Shown in pieces: positions 23,872 to 30,588 of a DNA stretch of 30,616 nt. The DNA is from an uncultured Stomatobaculum sp. (GTDB lineage: Bacteria > Bacillota > Clostridia > Lachnospirales > Lachnospiraceae), in NCBI RefSeq assembly GCF_937924975.1, contig NZ_CALEYG010000030.1:1-30616 (forward strand). The letters are read 5' to 3'. The number at the start of each line of letters is the position of its first letter. Position 1 is the first letter of the stretch. Made by a program: the position numbers and the translations under genes. The notes below the pieces were generated by a model. The model had not been told where the DNA came from, searched no databases, and saw nothing but the letters and a program-made list of their open reading frames with translations.

Positions 23872-25380
23872 ACGGAAGCACGCGTCTACATTGCCATTGA
23901 TTTAAAATCGTTTTATGCGTCGGTAGAGTGCCGGGAACTGGGACTGGATCCGATGGATACCAATCTCGTGGTCGCGGATGAGAGCCGTACCGATAAAACC
24001 ATATGTCTCGCGGCGACGCCCTCTTTAAAGAGCTTCGGCGTCCCGGGACGCGCCCGTTTGTTTGAGGTAAAACAGAGGATTAAAGAGGTAAACGCCTTGC
24101 GCCGCAGAAAGCTGAAAGGCAGGGATTTTTCCGGCACGTCCCATTTCGCATCCGCGTTACAGGAGAATCCCGCGCTCGCCGCAGACTTTTTAATTGCAAA
24201 GCCCCGCATGGCGCATTATATGGCCTACAGCACGAAGATCTATGCGATTTACATGAAGTACGTTGCCCCGGAGGACATCATCGTCTACTCGATTGATGAG
24301 GTCTTTATGGATGTGACGGCTTACTTAAAGACCTACTGCCTTACAGCGGAGGAACTTGCGAGGAGGATGATGCTGGATGTTCTGGAGAGCACCGGCATCA
24401 CCGCGACGGCGGGAATCGGGACGAATCTCTATCTCGCAAAAGTTGCGATGGACATCATGGCAAAGCACAGTCCGGCGGATGAAAACGGTGTTCGCATTGC
24501 GGCGCTGGATGAGCTGAGCTACCGGAAAGAACTCTGGTCTCACCGACCGCTCACGGATTTTTGGCGTGTCGGACGGGGGTACACACGGAAACTCGAGGCT
24601 TACGGCATTTATACCATGGGAGATATCGCCCGCTGTTCCCTGCAAGAGGAGGACTTGTTCTACCGGCTCTTCGGAAAGAACGCAGAGCTCTTAATCGATC
24701 ATGCCTGGGGCTATGAGCCCTGCGGAATTGCTGATGTAAAGGCCTACCGCCCAGAGAGCAAGAGCCTCGGGGAGGGGCAGGTACTGCAAACGCCCTATGA
24801 AGCCGAAAAGGCAAAAATCGTGATGCTCGAGATGGCGGATGCGCTTGCCCTGCAACTTGTGGAACAAGGTCTTGTGACAGACCAGGTGGTACTGACGGTC
24901 GGTTACGATCTCGAAAATTTAAGCGACCCCGCGCGCCGTGCAGCGTACCGTGGTGAGGTGGTCACGGATTTCTACGGGAGACAGCTTCCGAAGCATGCGC
25001 ACGGGAGCGAAAGCTTGTCTCATTACAGCTCTTCGGCGCGGGAGCTTGTCGCAGCGTTTTCCGCGCTCTTTGATCGCATTGTGAATCCCGCGCTTACGGT
25101 TCGCAGACTGGCGCTCAGTGCAAGTCATGTGATTCCTGAGAATGAGGCTGAGAAGCGTACGGAGGGCTATGTACAGTTAAGTCTGTTCACCGACTGCGCA
25201 GCGGAGGAAGCAAAGCGGGCTGAGGAGACAGCGCGGCGGGAGCGCGAGCGAAAATTACAGGAGGCTACCCTTGCAATCAAGAAAAAGTTCGGAAAGAATG
25301 CGCTGTTAAAGGGGCGCAGTCTTTTGGAGGGCGCGACCGGAAAGGACAGAAATGAGCAGATCGGAGGGCACAGGGCGTGA
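23872..25380 (+). CDS. Y-family DNA polymerase (UvrX/YqjW-like, DinB/UmuC superfamily)
   Basis: Error-prone translesion polymerase. About 502 aa from the ACG at 23872: palm motif YIAIDLKSFYASVE with Asp10, catalytic YSIDEVFMDV with S140-I-D-E143, a helix-hairpin-helix region (FWRVGRGYTRKLEAYGIYTMGDIA), then the little-finger domain and a basic C-tail. The size and the following YolD-like gene match UvrX/YqjW-type polymerases of Firmicutes rather than the shorter DinB. No ATG, GTG or TTG lies at the expected distance from the strong AGGAGG at 23858-23863. The in-frame codons there are GTC (23869) and ACG (23872). The only upstream canonical start is a TTG at 23800, before the promoter. The next gene starts inside its stop (GTGA). 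Confidence 0.88.
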   Translation, partial: TEARVYIAIDLKSFYASVECRELGLDPMDTNLVVADESRTDKTICLAATPSLKSFGVPGRARLFEVKQRIKEVNALRRRKLKGRDFSGTSHFASALQENPALAADFLIAKPRMAHYMAYSTKIYAIYMKYVAPEDIIVYSIDEVFMDVTAYLKTYCLTAEELARRMMLDVLESTGITATAGIGTNLYLAKVAMDIMAKHSPADENGVRIAALDELSYRKELWSHRPLTDFWRVGRGYTRKLEAYGIYTMGDIARCSLQEEDLFYRLFGKNAELLIDHAWGYEPCGIADVKAYRPESKSLGEGQVLQTPYEAEKAKIVMLEMADALALQLVEQGLVTDQVVLTVGYDLENLSDPARRAAYRGEVVTDFYGRQLPKHAHGSESLSHYSSSARELVAAFSALFDRIVNPALTVRRLALSASHVIPENEAEKRTEGYVQLSLFTDCAAEEAKRAEETARRERERKLQEATLAIKKKFGKNALLKGRSLLEGATGKDRNEQIGGHRA

Positions 25381-25802
25381 GCGGCGCGTACGATGATATT
25401 TTGCATTTCGCCCGTCTGGCGTCAAAGAAGCATGCTCCCATGCCAATGGAGGACAGGGCGGCGCAGTTCCTGCCCTTTGCGGCGCTCACCGGTTACGATG
25501 CCGCGGTCTCGGAGACCGCAAGACTCACCGAAGAGCGCGTGGAACTCGATGCGCAGGAGGCAGAGCGCCTCGGGGAGAAACTTGCAGCGCTGATCAAGCG
25601 GCAGCAGGAGCAGCCGGAACTAAGCCTCCTGTACTTTGTGCCGGACACACGCAAGGCGGGCGGTGCCTATGTGCGTTTGGACGGGAGGCTCAAAAAGATT
25701 ACGGACTTTCCGAGATGTGTATATCTGACGGACGGGAGCAGGATTCCGATTGAGGATATCGTTGCGGTGGAAAGTCCCTGTCTACTCGAAAATATAGATT
25801 GA
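25377..25802 (+). CDS. YolD-like family protein
   Basis: A 141-aa cytoplasmic protein. Its start, YDDILHFARLASKKHAPMPMEDRAAQFLPFAALTGYDAAVSET, matches the YolD-like family, and a small beta-rich segment follows (RLDGRLKKITDFPRCVYLTDGSRIPIEDIVAVE). YolD-like genes lie directly after UvrX/YqjW-type polymerase genes in many Firmicutes, chromosomes and plasmids alike. They are thought to act with the polymerase, but the mechanism is unknown. The GTG start overlaps the polymerase stop by 4 nt (GTGA at 25377-25380), so translation is coupled. No terminator is seen between this gene and the GNAT gene that follows. Confidence 0.88.
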   Translation: MSGAYDDILHFARLASKKHAPMPMEDRAAQFLPFAALTGYDAAVSETARLTEERVELDAQEAERLGEKLAALIKRQQEQPELSLLYFVPDTRKAGGAYVRLDGRLKKITDFPRCVYLTDGSRIPIEDIVAVESPCLLENID

Positions 25803-25859
25803 ATGCAATGGCGGTGGGAATAAAGTACTGATAAAGAAATCTCCTGCCAGGAGGGAAAA

Positions 25860-26336
25860 ATGAGAGTCGTGCTTAAGAATAGAACAGAAGCAGATGTCAG
25901 AATCTATTATGAAAAAGTGCAGCAGCCGGAAATAAAAGCGATGCTGCCTCAAGAAGCGAAGAGTGTTGAAGAGGCGCTAGGAGCTTATCGCAAAACACTC
26001 CTTCCCGGCAGTACGAGCTTTGGGCATACAATCTACGCTGACGACGAGTATGTCGGAGATATATGGTGCTATGGTATTGATCGGGCAGAAACACCGAATG
26101 CAATGCTGAGCTTCTGTATTTTTGAAACAGCATATTGGAACAGAGGAATTACATCGAAAGCAGTTTCTTTGTTTCTAAAGGAAATTCGTGACAGATATGA
26201 GATTGAAACAATAGGAGCATTTACTTATTTTGATAATTCTTCGTCACAAAGAGTTCTTGCAAAAAATGGATTTCAGTTGATGGAAGAGTTTACTGAGGAT
26301 GGTAAGAAATCAAGGTATTACCAGTTGACTTTTTGA
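25860..26336 (+). CDS. GNAT-family N-acetyltransferase
   Basis: A 158-aa acetyl-CoA-dependent transferase. The fold is recognisable from the central YVGDIWCYGID strands, the AMLSFCIFETAYWNRGITSKAVSLFLKEI segment (the RGIxSKA part is the acetyl-CoA pyrophosphate loop) and the late FDNSSSQRVLAKNGFQLMEEF motif. This arrangement resembles RimJ/RimL-like acetyltransferases. The substrate is unknown. The ATG follows AGGAGGG (25849-25855), part of which can fold into a small CTCCT-GCC-AGGAG hairpin. The gene is visibly richer in A and T and uses different codons from its neighbours, suggesting transfer from another source. It is placed 57 nt after the YolD-like gene. Confidence 0.88.
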   Translation: MRVVLKNRTEADVRIYYEKVQQPEIKAMLPQEAKSVEEALGAYRKTLLPGSTSFGHTIYADDEYVGDIWCYGIDRAETPNAMLSFCIFETAYWNRGITSKAVSLFLKEIRDRYEIETIGAFTYFDNSSSQRVLAKNGFQLMEEFTEDGKKSRYYQLTF

Positions 26337-26595
26337 TAAAGCCGGACTTTGTGATTCCTGTATTTATTTGGCTTTTGAAAAGATGCGCATCATTTGGAAA
26401 AAGCACAATTCTCTTTGCGACATACTGTCTGCAATAACGGAAGCAGAAGCGCCACGTATTCCAATTGAGCGGCAACATGCGAACCGATGTGCCGGACAAG
26501 TTGAGCCCTTGCGTTACGACTGTGTCTCGGATGTTGATACAGGCAGATTTTGTTTGATTTTGATTAGAAAATTTTACTTTCACCACTCAGAGCGC
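26337..26595. other. AT-richer region without a recognisable gene
   Basis: Both strands contain short open frames (plus 26368-26610, minus 26290-26586), but neither has a ribosome site or a recognisable product, and the plus frame starts with TTG. The base composition resembles the GNAT gene before it. It may be non-functional DNA that came with that gene. Confidence 0.45.
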
Positions 26596-26624
26596 TTGAT
26601 TTGTCCATAGGCTGAAACTATAAT
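26596..26624 (+). promoter_or_regulatory. Promoter of the transporter leader RNA
   Basis: TTGATT at 26596-26601 and TATAAT at 26619-26624 with 17-nt spacing. Transcription would start near 26631, about 230 nt before the transporter start codon. Confidence 0.82.
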
Positions 26625-26630
26625 GATAGT

Positions 26631-26777
26631 AGCGAGCAGGAAGTTTCAACACAGGTAGCGGCGCTCCGGATCGAAAGCTCATACAGATGCGATAAATAGA
26701 GCAAGCGAAAGCTGTTTGGACTTAACTTTGATAAGGAACGGTTAAATGAGTGACATGTTTTTGTCTCACGCCATAGG
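26631..26777 (+). ncRNA. Candidate riboswitch/attenuator leader upstream of a small transporter
   Basis: About 150 nt of untranslated, structured sequence lies between a good promoter and a terminator. A hairpin with a 2-nt bulge forms around 26748-26768 (TGAG..ACA with TGTCTCA), and other short pairings such as GCTC/GAGC (26678-26681 with 26699-26702) are possible. GAACGGTT at 26736-26743 can pair with AACCGTTC at 26800-26807, the 3' arm of the terminator, so an antiterminator is available. This is the architecture of a transcriptional riboswitch. I could not match it to a known class by eye, including the guanidine classes that accompany small multidrug-type transporters. Confidence 0.5.
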
Positions 26778-26813
26778 AAAGAACGGTCACGCATTGCGGA
26801 ACCGTTCTTTTTT
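26778..26813 (+). terminator. Regulatory terminator before the transporter gene
   Basis: AAAGAACGGT (26778-26787) pairs perfectly with ACCGTTCTTT (26801-26810) around a 13-nt loop, with T to 26813. It ends 48 nt before the transporter ATG and within the same transcription unit. It therefore would cut the mRNA short unless the upstream GAACGGTT copy captures the 3' arm. Confidence 0.85.
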
Positions 26814-26861
26814 AATCCGAAAAACTGCAGTCAAAAAAAGAAAATCTTCGGAGGAAGTAAG

Positions 26862-27290
26862 ATGTGGGAGATGCTTTGGCCTTTGCTCTTGATTGTTGGG
26901 TCGAACTGTTTTTACAACATTTGCACGAAATCAATGCCGAAGGGCGCAAATACCTTCGGTGCGCTGACCATCACCTATCTGGCCGCGGGGGTGCTTTCGG
27001 CGGTGTTATTTGCGGCGAGCGTCAAGCCCGCCGCGTATGCCCATGAACTCGGCAAGACGAATTGGACTTCGTATGTCCTGGGACTGTCGATTGTGGGAAT
27101 CGAGGTCGGGTATGTGTTTCTGTACCGCTCCGGCTGGAAAGTGAGTAACGGTGCACTAACATCGAGTATGTGTCTCTCCCTAGCGCTGCTGGTGATCGGC
27201 TTTCTGGTCTACCGGGAGCACATCAGTATCAAACAGCTCGCTGGCATTCTGGTCTGCGGACTGGGGCTGCTTTTGATTAACAAGGGTTGA
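26862..27290 (+). CDS. Small four-helix drug/metabolite (EamA/SMR-like) transporter
   Basis: A 142-aa membrane protein with about four to five helices (about residues 3-20, 31-52, 66-88, 97-116, 120-139). The length and topology fit half-size members of the drug/metabolite transporter superfamily, and the final helix pair (LVIGFLVYREHISIKQLAGILVCGLGLLLI) is the typical EamA ending. Half-size forms must dimerise to transport. The substrate is unknown. The leader upstream suggests control by a small molecule, probably the exported or imported one. ATG at 26862 follows GGAGG at about 26850-26854. It is followed by a terminator and appears monocistronic. Confidence 0.82.
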   Translation: MWEMLWPLLLIVGSNCFYNICTKSMPKGANTFGALTITYLAAGVLSAVLFAASVKPAAYAHELGKTNWTSYVLGLSIVGIEVGYVFLYRSGWKVSNGALTSSMCLSLALLVIGFLVYREHISIKQLAGILVCGLGLLLINKG

Positions 27291-27304
27291 GGAAAATAGG
27301 CTTC

Positions 27305-27349
27305 TTGCGTCGATTTCCCGGGATGCGCTGGGACTTCGGCGCAATTTTT
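27305..27349 (+). terminator. Terminator of the transporter gene
   Basis: TTGCG(T)CGA...TCCCGG (27305-27321) pairs with CTGGGACTTCGGCGCAA (27328-27344), with two internal mismatches and two wobble pairs. TTTTT follows. Confidence 0.65.
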
Positions 27350-27354
27350 GTCTC

Positions 27355-27410
27355 TTGACATATTCTACAAGTGGAACTATATTGAGGGTGAAGTTATTAC
27401 ACAAGTGGAA
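27355..27410 (+). promoter_or_regulatory. padR operon promoter with duplicated operator-like box
   Basis: TTGACA (27355-27360) and TATATT (27378-27383) have 17-nt spacing. The 10-bp word ACAAGTGGAA occurs at 27367-27376, inside the spacer, and again at 27401-27410, just downstream of the expected start. The two copies are 34 bp apart. The position suggests repressor binding sites, most simply autoregulation by the PadR protein encoded next. Confidence 0.75.
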
Positions 27411-27431
27411 TGAAGTAAGGAGAGAAAATCG

Positions 27432-27992
27432 ATGTTAAAGCACGGCATTCTGGGATTGCTGAGCTACGGAGATATGACGGGGTATCAGATTATGACCGTA
27501 TTCCGGGATTCTCTGAGCCACTTCTGGGTTGCGCAGACGAGTCAGATTTACCGGGAGCTGCAAGGCCTCGAAAAGAACGGCTGGATTGCGGCGGCACATG
27601 TGGAGCAGGCCGGGAAACCGGATAAGAATATCTTATCGATTACCGCAGCGGGACGAGAAGAGTTGCTCCGCTGGCTTCGGGAGGATACGAGCAGGAGTCT
27701 GGTCCGCAATGCCATGCTCATGAAAACCTTTTTTCGCGGCGAATGTGAGTTGGATGAGAACATCGCTTATTTTAAGTCCCTGCCGGAACGGGAATGTCTC
27801 TTTACGAAAGAGAGCGGCGAAGCGGAGGCGGTCAGCGACCAATATCGGGATATGCTGAACCTGCCGGAAAAAGCGCTGTTCTGGAAATTTACGATTCGCT
27901 TCGGCGTTATGTATGAGGAGATGGTGCGCGCCTGGTGTGAGGAGTGCATACGCGAATTGGAGGGCCTAAAGCATGAAGATACTGCTGATTAA
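27432..27992 (+). CDS. PadR-family transcriptional regulator
   Basis: A 186-aa cytoplasmic regulator. The N-terminal winged helix (about residues 1-85) has the PadR opening MLKHGILGLLSYGDMTGYQI, a recognition region VAQTSQIYRELQGLEKNGWI, and the beta wing KNILSITAAGREEL. The C-terminal part is the helical Vir-like dimerisation domain. PadR proteins are usually repressors released by small molecules such as phenolic or other toxic compounds. AAGGAGAG precedes the ATG at good spacing. Its last 20 nt overlap the start of the downstream flavoprotein fusion gene, so it heads a three-gene operon and probably controls it. Confidence 0.92.
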   Translation: MLKHGILGLLSYGDMTGYQIMTVFRDSLSHFWVAQTSQIYRELQGLEKNGWIAAAHVEQAGKPDKNILSITAAGREELLRWLREDTSRSLVRNAMLMKTFFRGECELDENIAYFKSLPERECLFTKESGEAEAVSDQYRDMLNLPEKALFWKFTIRFGVMYEEMVRAWCEECIRELEGLKHEDTAD

Positions 27993-29610
27993 CGGAAGTC
28001 CCAAGGGTGCTAAGAGCAACTCGCTCCGTCTCGCACATAGCTTTGTCGAGGGCATACGCGAACAGGAGAGCGAACGGGAGAGAGCGGTCGAGGTCGAAGA
28101 GCTGCATCTGAGCACTCTTCGGATTGCGCCCTGCAAGGGCTGCTTTGCCTGCTGGAAGCAGACGCCCGGAACTTGCTGCATGGAAGACGATATGCAGACC
28201 GTGATGGAAGCTCTGCTCTCCGCGAATCTGGTGATCTGGAGCTTCCCGCTCTATTACTACAATGTGCCGGGGCTGCTCAAAAATCTGATTGACCGCCAGC
28301 TTCCCATGAGCCTGCCGTTTATGTGCGAGAGTAGAGACGGGAACGGGAGCGGCGGGCATCCCTCTCGCTATGACAGAAGTATGGTTAAGCATGTTCTCAT
28401 TTCGACTTGCGGCTTTTATTCGGCAGAGGGGAATTACGACAGTGTGACGCGGATGTTTGACCATGTGCTGGGACAGGGGAAGTACACAAGTATCTTCTGC
28501 GGGCAGGGCGAATTGTTCCGCGTAAAAGAACTCTCCGCGAGAACCGATGCCTATCTCGCTGCGGTGCGGCAAGCAGGAAGAGAATACGCGAGCGGACGCA
28601 TACAAGCGGAGACCGAGATGAAGCTCAAGGCCCTCTTGTATCCGAGAGAGGTCTTTGAAAAAATGGCGGACGCCAGCTGGGGGATTTCAAAAGACAGCGG
28701 CGAAAAGGAGGACGAAAGTCTCATCTTTACGCGGCAGATGGCGGCGCTTTACAACAGAGACCGCTTTGACGGACGGGAGCGAGTGCTCGAAATTTGTTAT
28801 ACGGATCTCGGAAAAACCTATCAGATTAAACTTGGAAAGGACGGCGCAGAGGTACTGACGGATGAAAATCTTCGTGCCACCACCCGCATCGACACGCCCT
28901 TTTCGGTCTGGCTTTCACTTTCGAGAGGAGAGATGCGGGGCGATGAGGCGCTCGCAAAACACCTGTATACCGTGAGCGGCGATTTTTCACTCATGATGAA
29001 CTGGGACCGCTATTTCGGCACGGAGGAGCAGGCTGAAAACACACAGCCGGTTGTGAAACTTACAACGGAAAAAAAACCGCCGCGCATGCAAAACATGCTG
29101 CTTGCCTGGATTGCGCTCTGGGTCGCCGTATCGGTAGAGCCGAGGATAGGAGCGCTCATCACCCTTGCGGTATGTTCGTTGTTGCCGCTTCTCACGGAGC
29201 GCTATGAACTGTGCCGCTACGACAGACTCTCGTTTGCGATGGTGGGAGGACTTGCCATCTATGCCGCTGTCACAGGAAACGGCCTACAAGCAATGTGCGC
29301 CGGTTATTTGGCTTTCGGGTGTTTGTGGCTCGGTTCCTGTTTTACAAAAGAACCGCTCTGTGCAGCCTATGTAAAGTACCGCTACGGAAAGGATGCGCTT
29401 CAAAATCCCATCTTTATGCGAACCAATTACATTCTTGCGGCTGCCTGGGGAGTGGTCTATATCGTGATCGCGATTGTCAGCTATTTTCTGAGCGGGAAGG
29501 TACCGGCTTTGGTGCTCAGCATCGCGGTGCAGGCGATACCGATTCTCATGGGACTCTTTACGGCCTGGTTCCAAAACTGGTACCCGGCACGGGTCGCAGC
29601 GGGGAAGTGA
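27973..29610 (+). CDS. Flavodoxin-like iron-sulfur flavoprotein fused to an SCP2-like domain and a membrane domain
   Basis: A 545-aa fusion. Residues 1-210 are an FMN-binding NAD(P)H-dependent reductase-like domain: LLINGSPKGAKSNS is the flavin phosphate loop, and PCKGCFACWKQTPGTC gives Cys 54, 57, 60 and 68, the CX2CX2CX7C spacing of iron-sulfur flavoproteins. Residues about 260-345 (CYTDLGKTYQIKLGKDGAEV onward) resemble an SCP2 sterol-carrier-type hydrophobic pocket. Residues about 375-540 are five or six membrane helices in two or three pairs. It may pass electrons to a lipid-like or membrane-bound acceptor, but this is inference. Alternatives are a quinone or xenobiotic reductase. The ATG at 27973 overlaps the end of padR. 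The EFR1 gene follows after 7 nt. Confidence 0.8.
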   Translation: MKILLINGSPKGAKSNSLRLAHSFVEGIREQESERERAVEVEELHLSTLRIAPCKGCFACWKQTPGTCCMEDDMQTVMEALLSANLVIWSFPLYYYNVPGLLKNLIDRQLPMSLPFMCESRDGNGSGGHPSRYDRSMVKHVLISTCGFYSAEGNYDSVTRMFDHVLGQGKYTSIFCGQGELFRVKELSARTDAYLAAVRQAGREYASGRIQAETEMKLKALLYPREVFEKMADASWGISKDSGEKEDESLIFTRQMAALYNRDRFDGRERVLEICYTDLGKTYQIKLGKDGAEVLTDENLRATTRIDTPFSVWLSLSRGEMRGDEALAKHLYTVSGDFSLMMNWDRYFGTEEQAENTQPVVKLTTEKKPPRMQNMLLAWIALWVAVSVEPRIGALITLAVCSLLPLLTERYELCRYDRLSFAMVGGLAIYAAVTGNGLQAMCAGYLAFGCLWLGSCFTKEPLCAAYVKYRYGKDALQNPIFMRTNYILAAAWGVVYIVIAIVSYFLSGKVPALVLSIAVQAIPILMGLFTAWFQNWYPARVAAGK

Positions 29611-29617
29611 GTCAACT

Positions 29618-30475
29618 ATGATAGGAATCTATTTCAGCGGAACCGGAAACACGAAGCACTGCGTTGAAAAGCTGATTTCTTTGCTCGACGCTTCGGCGCC
29701 GTGTTTTCCGATTGAATGTGCCGGGGTTGAGGATGTAATCTACAAGTATGACAGCCTTGTTTTGGGGTATCCGACCCAGTTTTCAAATGCGCCGTTTCTG
29801 GTGCGTGATTTTATTGACAAACACCGCTCACTGTGGAACGGGAAAGCGATTTTTATACTCAATACCATGGGACTGTTCAGCGGTGACGGAACCGGATGTA
29901 CCGCGAGAATTCTGAAGAAGTACGGCGCGACCGTTCTCGGCGGTCTGCAAATCAAAATGCCGGATTCCGTTTGTGACAGCAGGCTCTTAAAAAAGAATAC
30001 GGAAGAGAATAGACGGATTGTCCGGGAGGCGGATAAGCGCATAGCGCTTGTAGCGGAACAAATACGGAAAGGAAATTATCCGCGCGAAGGATTGTCGATG
30101 ACAGCGCATTTCAAGGGTTTGTTTGGACAGCGACTATGGTTTTATCGAAAGACGGCGGGATACACGGATCAGCTGAAAATAAGCAGTGCATGCATCGGTT
30201 GCGGCTTGTGCAGTGAGGTCTGTCCCATGGGAAATATCCGAATGCAAAGCAAGCGGGCCGTTTCCGGGAATCGGTGTACCATGTGTTACCGTTGCATCAG
30301 TCTGTGTCCGAAAAAGGCAATTACCTTGCTCGGAAAGCGGGTGATCGAACAATGCCGTTGCTTTGGTCTTTCAACCATTGCGATAATCCGGCGTAATACG
30401 CCGTCGCTTTGCGGGCGGGTTCAAATGACGAGTTTCGAAGCGGGAGAGGCTTCCAGGGTATCTTCGATATATTGA
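29618..30475 (+). CDS. EFR1-family flavodoxin/ferredoxin protein
   Basis: A 285-aa cytoplasmic electron carrier. The flavodoxin-like part begins GIYFSGTGNTKHCVEKL (phosphate-binding loop) and continues to about residue 150. A bacterial ferredoxin domain then has CIGCGLCSEVCP (Cys 192, 195, 198, 202) and CTMCYRCISLCP (Cys 220, 223, 226, 230), enough for two [4Fe-4S] clusters. It is third in the padR operon, 7 nt after the flavoprotein fusion, and probably supplies its electrons. The family-like sequence stops at about residue 246 (LLGKRVIEQCR). The remaining 40 residues look unrelated and overlap the minus-strand HicB-like fragment, so a frameshift or lost stop is likely. Confidence 0.85.
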   Translation: MIGIYFSGTGNTKHCVEKLISLLDASAPCFPIECAGVEDVIYKYDSLVLGYPTQFSNAPFLVRDFIDKHRSLWNGKAIFILNTMGLFSGDGTGCTARILKKYGATVLGGLQIKMPDSVCDSRLLKKNTEENRRIVREADKRIALVAEQIRKGNYPREGLSMTAHFKGLFGQRLWFYRKTAGYTDQLKISSACIGCGLCSEVCPMGNIRMQSKRAVSGNRCTMCYRCISLCPKKAITLLGKRVIEQCRCFGLSTIAIIRRNTPSLCGRVQMTSFEAGEASRVSSIY

Positions 30476-30588
30476 TTGATAGACATCTGATGTGCGGTTG
30501 CATAAAGAAAGAGCTTTTTATGAAGCGCAGGGGAGAGTCGAATATTAAAACTGCCTTTAAAATGATATGTACCCTCTTTACTGGACAC
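30421..30588 (-). pseudogene. HicB-type antitoxin fragment
   Basis: Read on the minus strand from a GTG at 30588 to TGA at 30421, the 55-aa product contains YHFKGSFNIRLSPALHKKLFLYATAHQMSINQYIEDTL, the ribbon-helix-helix DNA-binding domain of HicB antitoxins. The usual N-terminal HicB partial-RNase-H-like domain is missing because an in-frame TAA lies at 30615-30613 near the window edge. No ribosome site precedes the GTG. It may be a truncated or frameshifted hicB, or a stand-alone short antitoxin. A toxin partner is not visible, as the window ends. Confidence 0.6.

Noticed and set aside
25841..25853. CTCCT-GCC-AGGAG hairpin masking the GNAT ribosome site as a regulator
   Set aside because: Only 5 bp with a 3-nt loop. 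Such short complements of AGGAG arise by chance, and no alternative pairing was seen.
26368..26610. 80-aa ORF after the GNAT gene, and an overlapping 98-aa minus-strand ORF
   Set aside because: The plus frame starts with TTG and neither frame has a Shine-Dalgarno or a recognisable product. The plus frame also runs through the -35 of the next promoter.
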